DNA of 50,685 nucleotides, from the NCBI GenBank assembly GCA_964404205.1, contig CAYOJD010000010.1, positions 1-50,685 on the forward strand. The letters run 5' to 3'. Below are positions 27,105 through 36,198 of this stretch, piece after piece (the stretch's first letter is position 1; each line of letters opens with the position of its first letter). Below the pieces are notes generated by a model. That model had not been told where the DNA came from and ran no database searches. It saw nothing but the letters and a program-made list of their open reading frames with translations. Source of the DNA: CAZWBR01 sp964404205 (GTDB taxonomy: Bacteria; Bacteroidota; Bacteroidia; Bacteroidales; Prolixibacteraceae). The position numbers and the translations under genes are program-made.

Positions 27105-27279
27105 CAGTGATGTTTTTGCACTTTATCAAACAACGAATAAAGTATTCAAGTAATTAAATATCAATTACATTAGAGCTAAATATAAACTCAAATCAACTAA
27201 ACAACGACGAGAATAATGAAAAAAGAGAAAATCAACAGCGGCTAGGCGCTTACTTTATTCTCCTGTTAAACGGGATGTT

Positions 27280-27326
27280 GCCTTGCAGAAATCCACCGGT
27301 GCAAGGCCGCAAAATTTTTCCGGTGG
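27280..27326 (+). ncRNA. Candidate H-type pseudoknot in the susC mRNA leader
   Basis: Stem 1: GCCTTGC (27280-27286) with GCAAGGC (27301-27307), 7 perfect pairs. Stem 2: CCACCGG (27293-27299) with CCGGTGG (27320-27326), 7 perfect pairs. The four arms interleave with loops of 6, 1 and 12 nt, the standard geometry of an H-type pseudoknot. A T-rich stretch (TAAATTTTTG) follows, and the susC ATG is 43 nt downstream. I do not recognise it as a known riboswitch class. Alternatively the two stems form exclusively of each other. Confidence 0.5.
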
Positions 27327-27369
27327 TAAATTTTTGTTCTAACTGAGGTTCATTTAATAATCAAAACTT

Positions 27370-30300
27370 ATGCGTAAGATTTTTTTATTCTTCTTGATGT
27401 GTATTGCACTCGCAGGCAGTGCAGTAGCACAGCGCACAGTAACCGGTACAGTTGTGGCAGGGTCGGATGGTACGGCTCTCCCTGGGGTAGCTGTATCTGA
27501 AAAGGGAACGACACACGGAACCATCACCGATGTGGATGGAAAGTACTCCATTACAGTGGCTTCTGACAACGCGACACTGGTATTTACCTTCGTTGGTATG
27601 AAACCGGCTTCGGAAGTTGTAAAAGGTCGCAAAGAGATCAACGTAACCATGGCCGACGAAAACGTAGGCCTTGACGAAGTGGTGGTAACCGCTATGGGTA
27701 TCAGACGCGACCAAAAAGCGTTAGGCTACTCAATGAGTACAATTAAATCGAAAGATCTTGTCAAAGTAGGCACAACAAACTTTGGTACGGCTCTTTACGG
27801 CAAAGCTCCGGGGGTTCGGATTGCGTCGGCTCCAGGTGGTGCAACCAGTGCTATCAACATCAATATTAGCGGTGTAAACTCAATCACTGGCAGAAGCCAA
27901 CCGCTTATCGTTGTTGACGGTGTCCCGATTCGCGATGGTGAAGTTAATAACAATAACTACTGGGGTGACCAACGACTCAGGGGTAACGGTATGATTGACC
28001 TTAACCCTGAAGACATTGAAAACATCTCCATTTTGAAAGGTGCCTCCGCAGCCGCTCTTTATGGTTCTGAGGCCGTTAACGGTGTTGTACTTATCACAAC
28101 CAAAAGCGGGAAAGGTACCAAGGGATTCAAAGTGGATGTTGTGACGAATGTCTCAGTTGACAATGTCGCCTATCTTCCGGAATATCAAGACAAATACGGC
28201 CCTGGTTACCCCAGATTTATTGCCAATGCCGGTCAAGATGATGCAGGATGGATTTATTATGACAGAGATGGTGATGGAACAAAAGAAACAAGAGGTCACG
28301 TTGGTACCAGCCTCAACTTTGGACCTGCATTTGATGGCACAACTCAGGTTATGGCATGGGATGGGATCGTAAGACCTTGGTCTGCTCAACAAGATTCTTA
28401 TGCTTCGCTTTTCCAAAGTGCAGTTAGTTCTAACATTACTGCAGCTGTAAGCGTAGGAGGAGACAACTCAAATACCAGGTTCTCATTAACCCGTCAGGAC
28501 AATGAAGGTGTAAGTTTAAATTCAAAAAACGCCAGAAACATTGCGAACCTCAATACTTCGGTTAATTTGGGGAAAAAATATACCATCGACTTACTTGTAA
28601 ACTTTATCAACCAAAACACCAAGAACCGTCCATTTTCAGTTGACAGACTTTGGAATAACTTTGGTGGAATGATGACACGTTTCGACAACGGAGAATGGTA
28701 TTTCCCAAGATACAAAACAAGCAAGGGTTATAAATATGTTACCGGTACAAACCAAAGCTTAACACCGGATGAAAACCTCAAATATCCGGGCTACAGAGCT
28801 GATGTTTTAGAATATTTGTGGAATGTAAACAGTGTCCAGCTTGAAGAACAAAGCAATCGTGTTATCGGAAACTTAACCAACACATGGCAAGTTACCAACG
28901 ACCTAAAATTGAGAGCAAGAGTGGCGACCGACTTCACTTCAGAAAAAACTGAAAACAGAAGTCCAAATACCATTCCGCTTGCATTTGGCAACTCTGGCAG
29001 CTTTAGCTTAGCCTCATATTTGAACACTATCGTTTATGGCGACGTGATGGCAACTTATAGCAAGAAAATCACGGAGGAATTTACGCTTGGCGCTGTTGCC
29101 GGTTATACTGCACAAAGGGAAACCATTCAAAGATTAGACCGTAGCACCAATTCAGGTCTTAGCACTGAAAACATGTTCGACATATCTGCTTCGGTCAATA
29201 CTCCTAACAGTGGTTCATCAAGAAGTGAACTGGTAAAAGACGCTTTCTTCGGCACTTTAAATCTTGACTATAAAGGTTATTTGTTCGTTGAGGGGACTGT
29301 ACGCCGAGACAGAACTTCAACAATGAATCCAAATAACAATGCATTTGTTTATCCTTCAATAAATGCTAGTTTCCTTTTCAGCGAAGCATTTACGATGCCT
29401 GATTTTATCGATTATGGTAAAATACGTGCTTCATGGGGTATTGTAGGTAACTATCCTGACTTGTACAGTGCCAATATTGCTTATAATCAAAGCACACTTG
29501 GGGTTCAAGCCGTTGGAGGAAATCCTGTTCTTTATACAACCCTTCCTAATAGTATGGGTAACGACGGTATTCGTCCGGAAGAAAAGCATGAATATGAATT
29601 TGGGGTTGAAATGAACTTCTTTAAAAACCGTTTGGGTGTTGACCTTTCATACTTCAATGCTGAAATTGTTGACCAGATTCTTCCTTTGACAACCGCATCT
29701 ACGACAGGTGCTTCATCGGTACTGACCAACATTGGGACATTGCAGAACTCGGGGTTCGAAGGTTCTATCCGCGGGGTACCGGTTCAAACCAAAAACTTCA
29801 AATGGGAAACAACATTAAACTTTGCCAAATACCATAACGAGGTTAAAAAACTTACTGATGGTGCGAATGAACTGTTACATGCGGACTATGACGGTAGCGC
29901 CGCTCAACTGAGGTCAATTGTTGGCCAACCAATGGGCGATATCTATTCTCACCCAGTTCTGCAACATGCCAACGGAGGGTTGGTTGTTGACGAAAACGGG
30001 CTTTACCGCGTGGATGAAAATAAATGGGTAAAAGTTGGAAATGCTATGCCAAAAGCAACAGGCGGTTTCCTTAACACATTTACCTATAAATCAATATCTC
30101 TCGACGTTGTAATGGACTATCGTTTTGGTGGCCATATTATGCCTACTGCTATCAACTGGATGATCAGCCGAGGTTTGCTTACCGATGCTCTCGACAAACG
30201 TGATGCAGAAAGCGGAGGTTTAGCCTATTACGTTGATGCCAGTGATGTTAAAACTCTTACCCAGCAGGCTCAGGGGCCAAATGGCGAATTGGTTTACCAC

Positions 30301-30693
30301 GACGGCCGTATCCTCGAAGGGGTAAAAGCTGACGGCACCAAAAACGATTATGTTGCATCGTCAATGGATTATTACTTCAATGTATACAACTGGGGTGGAC
30401 CGCAATACAGTCCAAATACTCGCTACGAATTGTTTGTGAAGGAAAATAGCTATATCAAAATGAGAGAGCTTGTTTTACGTTATCAGTTACCGGTAAATTT
30501 GGTCAACAAGATTGGGTTGAGCAATTTAGAAGTTTCTGTCTTTGGACGCAACCTCTTCTTCCTCTACAAAACCATTGACCATATGGATCCCGAACAGGCT
30601 ACTGCAGGTTCAAGGTGGTTCCAGACGATTAATAACGTAGGTACAAACCCTTCAACCAGAACATTTGGTGGTTCATTGAGGTTTAGTTTCTAA
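27370..30693 (+). CDS. SusC-like TonB-dependent receptor (no STN domain)
   Basis: A 1107-residue outer-membrane importer. Signal peptide MRKIFLFFLMCIALAGSAVAQ, then the carboxypeptidase-regulatory domain (about 22-100, RTVTGTVVAGSDGTALPGVAV), the plug (DEVVVTAMGIRRDQKALGYS, PLIVVDGVPIRDGEV, GASAAALYGSEAVNGVVLITTKSG) and a 22-stranded barrel ending GGSLRFSF. It lacks the STN domain found in the first SusC, in line with the absence of FecI/FecR here and the presence of a ROK regulator instead. It is followed by susD at 27 nt. Confidence 0.96.
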   Translation: MRKIFLFFLMCIALAGSAVAQRTVTGTVVAGSDGTALPGVAVSEKGTTHGTITDVDGKYSITVASDNATLVFTFVGMKPASEVVKGRKEINVTMADENVGLDEVVVTAMGIRRDQKALGYSMSTIKSKDLVKVGTTNFGTALYGKAPGVRIASAPGGATSAININISGVNSITGRSQPLIVVDGVPIRDGEVNNNNYWGDQRLRGNGMIDLNPEDIENISILKGASAAALYGSEAVNGVVLITTKSGKGTKGFKVDVVTNVSVDNVAYLPEYQDKYGPGYPRFIANAGQDDAGWIYYDRDGDGTKETRGHVGTSLNFGPAFDGTTQVMAWDGIVRPWSAQQDSYASLFQSAVSSNITAAVSVGGDNSNTRFSLTRQDNEGVSLNSKNARNIANLNTSVNLGKKYTIDLLVNFINQNTKNRPFSVDRLWNNFGGMMTRFDNGEWYFPRYKTSKGYKYVTGTNQSLTPDENLKYPGYRADVLEYLWNVNSVQLEEQSNRVIGNLTNTWQVTNDLKLRARVATDFTSEKTENRSPNTIPLAFGNSGSFSLASYLNTIVYGDVMATYSKKITEEFTLGAVAGYTAQRETIQRLDRSTNSGLSTENMFDISASVNTPNSGSSRSELVKDAFFGTLNLDYKGYLFVEGTVRRDRTSTMNPNNNAFVYPSINASFLFSEAFTMPDFIDYGKIRASWGIVGNYPDLYSANIAYNQSTLGVQAVGGNPVLYTTLPNSMGNDGIRPEEKHEYEFGVEMNFFKNRLGVDLSYFNAEIVDQILPLTTASTTGASSVLTNIGTLQNSGFEGSIRGVPVQTKNFKWETTLNFAKYHNEVKKLTDGANELLHADYDGSAAQLRSIVGQPMGDIYSHPVLQHANGGLVVDENGLYRVDENKWVKVGNAMPKATGGFLNTFTYKSISLDVVMDYRFGGHIMPTAINWMISRGLLTDALDKRDAESGGLAYYVDASDVKTLTQQAQGPNGELVYHDGRILEGVKADGTKNDYVASSMDYYFNVYNWGGPQYSPNTRYELFVKENSYIKMRELVLRYQLPVNLVNKIGLSNLEVSVFGRNLFFLYKTIDHMDPEQATAGSRWFQTINNVGTNPSTRTFGGSLRFSF

Positions 30694-30720
30694 TAATAAA
30701 TCTGATAAAAATTGATTCAC

Positions 30721-32301
30721 ATGAAGAAAATATTTCTTATTCTGATTTCGGCTCTTATGGTTGTTACAGCCTGTACGAAAGCCGATTTTGAAGATGCCTA
30801 TTCAGATCCATCAAAGATATCCAAGACTACTGTAGAAAAACAGTTCACAGGTTTCCTTCAGGCAAATCTCGATTATGTGGTTCCCAAATACTGGAATTAC
30901 TTTGTAGTTCTTCGAATTACAGCCAACCGTTGGACTCAGTCGGTAGGATGGGTGAACTCCAATAATCAATATGTTCCTGGTGGTGGTGCCATTGAAAACA
31001 GATGGAGTAATTACTATAATTTCTTGGCCCAATACAGAGAAATGGAGCGTATATATGATGGACTCTCAGACGATGACAAAGCTGATCGACGTATTTACAT
31101 GATTGCTGCTGCTATCTATTTTTACGATCATACTCAACGTGTAATTGACTTGCACGGAGATATTCCATGGACTGATGCCGGCAAAATCACAGCCAATGGT
31201 GGCGACTACAATGCTTCGAAACCAAAATATGACAAAGCAGAAGACATTTACACCAAAATGCTGGACGACTTAAAGGCCTACTCTGACGAACTGAATGCCA
31301 TTTCAGTTAAATCAGGGATCCTTGCTGGTTTCAAGACTCAGGACATCGTGAATAAAGGCGATTTAGCAAAATGGAAAAAATATTGCAACTCACTTCGCTT
31401 GCGCATGCTTACCCGTGTATCTGGTGCCGATGCTTTCAAGACCAGAGCCACGGCCGAACTGAGTGCCATTCTGGGTGCTCCGTCAACTTATCCCATTCTG
31501 GCCAGCAATACTGATAATATCCAAATCAAAATCTTCGACTTAAGTACCAACATCAATTCCAAAGAATTCAGAACAGGTCTTGAAGATTGGGATGGCAACT
31601 TTGCAGGAAAAGCGATGATCGACCATATGAACACGAATGTCGACCCTCGATTGAGAGTAATGTTCCAACCCGGAACTGCCGCTAATGGTAATTACGTAGG
31701 TATCGATCCGCTGGCCAACTCAACGGCACAAAATGCGTTGATTCTTACCGAAACGGTTGCCCGTTATAACTGGTCAACATTTAGCAGAAACGAGTTCTTC
31801 CCAGGAGTACTGTTTAATGTAGCCGAAGCTAATTTCCTTGCGGCAGAAGCATTGCTGAATGCAGGAAACGATGCAGCTGCAAAAACAGCCTACGAAGCGG
31901 GTATTACCAACTCTATCAAGAATCATTATCTGTATCGTTCGGTCAGCAACAACAACGAATCGGGTGATGTAACTGCACCAGCCGACAGTGAAATAGCTGC
32001 TTACCTTGCAAAACCACAAATCAGTTGGAGTAGTGCAACAACAAAAGAGGCTAAACTGGCTTTGATTGCAATGCAGAAATGGATTGACTTCAGCGTCATT
32101 CAACCTATCGATAGTTGGGCTGAAATCAGAAGGCTTAAAATCCCCGTTCTTAAATTCGAAGTCGACGCATCTTCTCCGCAACAGAACCCGCCAACAAGAT
32201 GGTTATATCCTGACAGCGAGAGAACCTACAACACAGAAAATTATCAGGCTGTGAGTGACAAGGATAAGCTTACAAACAAATTGTTCTGGGATGTTAAATA
32301 A
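30721..32301 (+). CDS. SusD-like lipoprotein (SusD-like 2 type)
   Basis: A 526-residue surface lipoprotein. The ATG at 30721 starts MKKIFLILISALMVVTAC, with lipobox VTAC and Cys18. The body matches the second SusD-like family: DFEDAYSDPSKI near the N-terminus, NRWTQSVGW, FYDHTQRVIDLHGDIPWTDAG, AEANFLAAEALLNAG and a C-terminal RWLYPDSERTYNTENY. An in-frame TTG at 30712 is a less likely start. Together with the preceding SusC it would bind and import glycans released by the PNGase F-like enzyme downstream. Confidence 0.93.
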   Translation: MKKIFLILISALMVVTACTKADFEDAYSDPSKISKTTVEKQFTGFLQANLDYVVPKYWNYFVVLRITANRWTQSVGWVNSNNQYVPGGGAIENRWSNYYNFLAQYREMERIYDGLSDDDKADRRIYMIAAAIYFYDHTQRVIDLHGDIPWTDAGKITANGGDYNASKPKYDKAEDIYTKMLDDLKAYSDELNAISVKSGILAGFKTQDIVNKGDLAKWKKYCNSLRLRMLTRVSGADAFKTRATAELSAILGAPSTYPILASNTDNIQIKIFDLSTNINSKEFRTGLEDWDGNFAGKAMIDHMNTNVDPRLRVMFQPGTAANGNYVGIDPLANSTAQNALILTETVARYNWSTFSRNEFFPGVLFNVAEANFLAAEALLNAGNDAAAKTAYEAGITNSIKNHYLYRSVSNNNESGDVTAPADSEIAAYLAKPQISWSSATTKEAKLALIAMQKWIDFSVIQPIDSWAEIRRLKIPVLKFEVDASSPQQNPPTRWLYPDSERTYNTENYQAVSDKDKLTNKLFWDVK

Positions 32302-32343
32302 TGACTGACCAGAAACAAACGTTATTTAGAAATTGAGTATCAA

Positions 32344-32375
32344 GGACCGCCTCAGCAATGGGGCGGTCCGTTTTT
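32344..32375 (+). terminator. Rho-independent terminator after the second susD
   Basis: GGACCGCC (32344-32351) pairs perfectly with GGCGGTCC (32362-32369) around a 10-nt loop, followed by GTTTTT. It separates susC/susD from the PNGase F gene, which may have its own promoter (a TATCTTTA box at 32398-32405). Confidence 0.88.
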
Positions 32376-32429
32376 AAGGCCGAATACAACGATTTATTAT
32401 CTTTATATCTATTTCCAAATCGATAAACC

Positions 32430-34142
32430 ATGAAGAGAATCATCACTGCTATTTGTTTACTGCTACTGGTAAGCCAACTTTTAGCCAAAACGGACAAAAA
32501 GAATACCCTTTTGGTATCGTTCCAGACTGTAGTCAACGGACAGCCTCAACAGGACAGGAACCGGTTAATGCTCAAATGCAATGCCAATGCCTCAGCTTCG
32601 TGGAGTGAAACAGCAGGCAACCTACTGCCTGTAGTGGCTAAAGAAAGTTCATATATCGACTTCGTGTCTCAAAAAACATGGCAGGTAGCCAACTTCGCCG
32701 ATGGGCGTTCAATCAATACGACTTCTCCCTTCTCAGAATATCCGCAACTTACTGTGACCAGTGAAAAGGAGACAATTCTGGGTTATGCCTGCACGAAAGC
32801 CACCACTTCACTTCGTTCGAATTCTATCGAAATCTGGTTTACAACCGAAGCCGGCGCGAAGGGAACACCATCAATGGCTTACGGAATTGCAGAGGGACTG
32901 GTGTTAAAAATCGTCAGAAATGGCAATTTCGAACTTCGAGCCACCGAAATAAAGGCATTAAAGGAATCAAACCAACAACCGATTATACCGGAATCGGTTG
33001 GAGAAACGGTTGAGCTGCCCCTCTACCGACACCTGATTACCGAACAATTGATTACAACGGTGGATATATTTACCGACGAACAAATCAGTTTTGGCAACGA
33101 AATCAACAATCCACAGGAAGGATTGGAAAACGTGACCTACCGATACTCATCGGGCACCGTCATTCTCAAGAAAGTCAAACTTCCGGCTGTACCAGACGAT
33201 ACCCAGCTGTTCGCCGAGTTGTACCAATATTCCAACGGCGATGCTTATGACCGAACCGGTACAATTTTTATGGTGCCCGTCGGGAAGGAAAAATCGTTTC
33301 TGGACGGTTTGCGCAATGGAGTTGACAAACTTCCTGTTTTTAATGCACGCAACGGGAAATCGTACCAAGGCGTAACCACAATGCCCGATTTCGACCCCCT
33401 GGTCGAAATTATTCGTTTCTTTACCCCTTTCGGGATTAACCAGTTTAACGATAAGGTTAACGTTTATGGCCTAAAGTGGCAGGATTCGACCTATTACAAA
33501 CAAGAAGTCAGCGACTTACTACCGCTTCTGCAAGGTGAGTGCTGGATTGGTGCCTTTATCGGGAATTACGACAAAGGTGGACATAAGGTCAGTCTGAGAT
33601 TTAAATATTATCCCGGCAGCCGCGATGTAAGCGACAAACCGGCAAAAAAATATTGGGTACAACCCGTTTTTAACACCTTGAATGTTATGGAAATGACCGG
33701 TCAGGAATACGGAACCATGTTCGGCACCGATTCACTCAAAGCTACTATTTCTGTACCTAAGGGAGTGAATAACCTGATATTCCGCTACATCTCAACAGGT
33801 CATGGCGGCTGGGGCAATGGTGATGAATTTAACCAAAAGCTAAATACCGTTTTATTGGATGAAAAGATACTTTTCGAATATACACCATGGCGCTGCGATT
33901 GCGCCACATGGCGTAACTTAAACCCAGCTTCGGGTAACTTTTGGAACGGGACAACATCAAGCGATTACAGCCGTTCAGGCTGGTGCCCGGGAACCGCAAC
34001 TCAACCGGTTTACTATCCTGTTCGGCCTTTGAATGAGGGCGAACATCAGATTAAAGTTTCCATTCCTCTGGGTCAAAACGAAGGTGGAAGTTTTAGCTCG
34101 TGGAATGTTTCGGGTTTACTTATCGGCGAATTTGAAAAATAG
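32430..34142 (+). CDS. PNGase F-type peptide-N4-(N-acetylglucosaminyl)asparagine amidase
   Basis: A 570-residue secreted enzyme predicted to cut N-glycans from glycoprotein asparagines. The signal peptide is MKRIITAICLLLLVSQLLA. An extra N-terminal domain (about 25-200) ends in ILGYACTKATTSLRSNSIEIWFTTE and resembles GLPGLI-type proteins; PNGF-II enzymes also carry an added N-terminal domain. The two PNGase F jelly rolls follow. NGDAYDRTGTIFMV aligns with EWDRYANVYV of PNGase F, placing the catalytic Asp60 at Asp274. GWGNGDEFNQKLNTVLLD aligns with CAEWCFRTHTI, placing Glu206 at Glu466. The region of Glu118 reads GGHKVSLRF with His instead of Glu. SRSGWCPGTATQPV matches DRAGWCPGMAVPTR. Total length fits PNGF-II (about 540). 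Confidence 0.83.
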   Translation: MKRIITAICLLLLVSQLLAKTDKKNTLLVSFQTVVNGQPQQDRNRLMLKCNANASASWSETAGNLLPVVAKESSYIDFVSQKTWQVANFADGRSINTTSPFSEYPQLTVTSEKETILGYACTKATTSLRSNSIEIWFTTEAGAKGTPSMAYGIAEGLVLKIVRNGNFELRATEIKALKESNQQPIIPESVGETVELPLYRHLITEQLITTVDIFTDEQISFGNEINNPQEGLENVTYRYSSGTVILKKVKLPAVPDDTQLFAELYQYSNGDAYDRTGTIFMVPVGKEKSFLDGLRNGVDKLPVFNARNGKSYQGVTTMPDFDPLVEIIRFFTPFGINQFNDKVNVYGLKWQDSTYYKQEVSDLLPLLQGECWIGAFIGNYDKGGHKVSLRFKYYPGSRDVSDKPAKKYWVQPVFNTLNVMEMTGQEYGTMFGTDSLKATISVPKGVNNLIFRYISTGHGGWGNGDEFNQKLNTVLLDEKILFEYTPWRCDCATWRNLNPASGNFWNGTTSSDYSRSGWCPGTATQPVYYPVRPLNEGEHQIKVSIPLGQNEGGSFSSWNVSGLLIGEFEK

Positions 34143-34147
34143 CAAAT

Positions 34148-34182
34148 AAACCCCGTCTAACCATAAAGATTAGTCGGGGTTT
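34148..34182 (+). terminator. Terminator after the PNGase F-like gene
   Basis: AAACCCCGTCTAA (34148-34160) pairs with TTAGTCGGGGTTT (34170-34182), 12 of 13 positions, around a 9-nt loop, starting 5 nt after the stop codon. Confidence 0.8.
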
Positions 34183-34882
34183 ACCATCACTTAAAGTTAT
34201 CATAAGAATGAAAATGATAACAATATCGATTAAAACCTGAGTAAACTTTTAAAATGATGCCTTTCCCGTTAAATCAGGCGAAAAGCAAATCAAGACAAAA
34301 CACTTATTATCAGAAAACTATCGCTATTTAAAATTTACAAACAGGATACTACTGCTGTAAACATTAGAAAAGAAAGCAAAAAAACAATCTTCATTTTCAT
34401 AACCACCATTTTACCATCCCCTTGAGGATATTTGACTTACTGCAAGTTACAACAAACGCAAAAGCAAGTCAAGTATCACTATTAAATTTTATAAAAGACA
34501 CCAAAACAAAATCATTAAATGCTCATATCCAAACATTTAAATCAATAAATTTGAAAAATAAAATAGAATTTATTAACTCTTTAGGCTTATTATAACATAC
34601 TTTTCAAACGATTCAAAATAGAATACACCATTAAACTTAGCAAAAAAACATTTCTAACAATCCACAAAACAACCGATACATACTTATTAAACAGAAAAGA
34701 GACACAGTAAACATAATCACAAAATTTGATAGTATAAATTTTTATAAAATATGATAATAACATTTAACCAACCAACAGAATGTATAAAAGCTAATCATAC
34801 TCTAATCCTAAAAGGTAAAATTACACCTAACTGATACGTTCGTAAGAGCAAAGAATAAGTATTATTACTACTTTCGTCTCAA
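34183..34882. other. 700-nt strongly A+T-rich intergenic region
   Basis: No gene, known RNA or clear promoter is seen apart from an imperfect TACTTTCG box at 34869-34876, 6 nt before the MFS gene. The stretch is markedly richer in A than the genes around it, and short frames end quickly. It could be a leader, a small-RNA region or decayed DNA. Confidence 0.5.
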
Positions 34883-36052
34883 ATGAAGAGTTTTTTTCTC
34901 CGAAATATTGTCTCGCTTTACTTAATCAAGATTTCCAAGTGGTTCAACATGGTTATGCCGGTAATCGTACTTTTTTATCAGGATAACGGGCTAAACATGC
35001 AGGATATATTTACCCTGAAAGCCATTTATTCTGTGGCGATTGTGGCAATGGAAATCCCTTCGGGCTATATGGCCGACGTTTGGGGCCGGCGAAACACATT
35101 GTTACTTGGCGGTATTCTGGCATCGACCGGATTTGCTTTGTACAGCTTTTCAGAAGGTTTTTGGGCATTTGCGTTGGCCGAAATTGTGCTTGGGGCCGGG
35201 CACAGTTTCTACTCGGGAGCCGATTCGGCCATGCTTTACGATACACTGAAAGCATCGAAACGTGAAGGAGAATATGTAAAACAGGAAGGTTGGGTTACGT
35301 CAGCAGGTAATTTTGCAGAAGCCTTTGCCGGTATAGTTGGCGGTTTTCTGGCCACTATTTCATTGCATACACCGTTTTATTTTCAGTTTGCAGTAGCCGC
35401 AATAGCCGTTCCGGCCGGTTGGCTGCTGAAAGAACCATTAAGCCGCCCCAGCCAATCGGGGAGCCACCTGAAAAAGACCATTCGGATAGTAGTTAAAACA
35501 TTTACCCTTCCCGAACTGCGCTCCGCCATTTTATTGTCATCGTTTACCGGAACGGCTTCACTCACTTTTGCATGGTTTGTTCAGCCCTATTTTGAACAGG
35601 CAGGAGTGAAAATATCGGCGTTTGGTGTGATGTGGACTTTGCTAAACCTTTCGGTAGCCTTCTCGTCGATGTCGTCGTACCGATTTCGAGATTGGTTGGG
35701 CGAAAAAAACTTTCTCATTTTTATAATATCTGGGCTTACTGCCGGTTATTTTGCCGCCGCCTGGGAAATCAGCCTTGCCGGAATTGCAATTTTATTCTTC
35801 TTTTATATTATTCGCGGAATTGCCCATCCGGTGCTGAAAGATTTTATCAACCAATATACCCAATCTGATGTACGCGCTACTGTATTGTCGTTACGCGATT
35901 TTGCCATCAGAATTAATTTTGCCATTATTGGTCCTTTACTGGGCTGGCTAACCGATCATTATAGCTTATGCGTGGCTTTAATGGCTGCCGGGGCCATCTA
36001 CATTGTCAGTATGCTCTTCGTTATCGGCCCTGTTTGGAAAATTTTAAAATAG
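34883..36052 (+). CDS. MFS transporter of unknown substrate
   Basis: A 389-residue major facilitator with about 12 helices and no signal peptide. IPSGYMADVWGRRNTLLLGG is the conserved TM2-TM3 loop (G-x-x-x-D-x-x-G-R-R), and EIVLGAGHSFYSGADSAMLYDTLKASKREGEY follows TM4 as in drug/metabolite MFS proteins. The C-terminal half has IRGIAHPVLKDFINQYTQSDVRATVLSLRDF. Neighbours do not define a substrate: N-glycan genes upstream end at a terminator, and the mannan locus downstream is convergent. Confidence 0.82.
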   Translation: MKSFFLRNIVSLYLIKISKWFNMVMPVIVLFYQDNGLNMQDIFTLKAIYSVAIVAMEIPSGYMADVWGRRNTLLLGGILASTGFALYSFSEGFWAFALAEIVLGAGHSFYSGADSAMLYDTLKASKREGEYVKQEGWVTSAGNFAEAFAGIVGGFLATISLHTPFYFQFAVAAIAVPAGWLLKEPLSRPSQSGSHLKKTIRIVVKTFTLPELRSAILLSSFTGTASLTFAWFVQPYFEQAGVKISAFGVMWTLLNLSVAFSSMSSYRFRDWLGEKNFLIFIISGLTAGYFAAAWEISLAGIAILFFFYIIRGIAHPVLKDFINQYTQSDVRATVLSLRDFAIRINFAIIGPLLGWLTDHYSLCVALMAAGAIYIVSMLFVIGPVWKILK

Positions 36053-36162
36053 CCAGACTCAGTATAAAATCTTATCCCAGTTATCAAAATCTGGTTATCA
36101 GAGATCTAAATAGTATTTACAATTATTTTTTGTAAACTTTACAAATACTTAACCTGAAAAAG

Positions 36163-36193
36163 TTGCATGACATTCCCATTGCCTTTATCTTTG
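36163..36193 (+). promoter_or_regulatory. Orphan Bacteroidetes promoter
   Basis: TTG at 36163-36165 (preceded by G), a 20-nt spacer and TATCTTTG at 36186-36193 make one of the best promoters in the window. No open reading frame begins downstream of it before the terminator at 36255-36288. Confidence 0.65.
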
Positions 36194-36198
36194 TATTA

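Larger units (their letters stand above)
26961..27369 (+). other. 409-nt structured leader region upstream of the second susC
   Basis: Contains repeated TTTGCA/TGCAAA half-sites: TTTGCA 26979-26984 with TGCAAA 26994-26999, and TGCAAAA 27060-27066 with TTTTGCA 27114-27120. It also has a hairpin at 27082-27104, a 9-codon frame at 27216-27245 and a pseudoknot candidate at 27280-27326. No clear TAnnTTTG promoter was found, so the transcription start is unknown. Confidence 0.5.
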
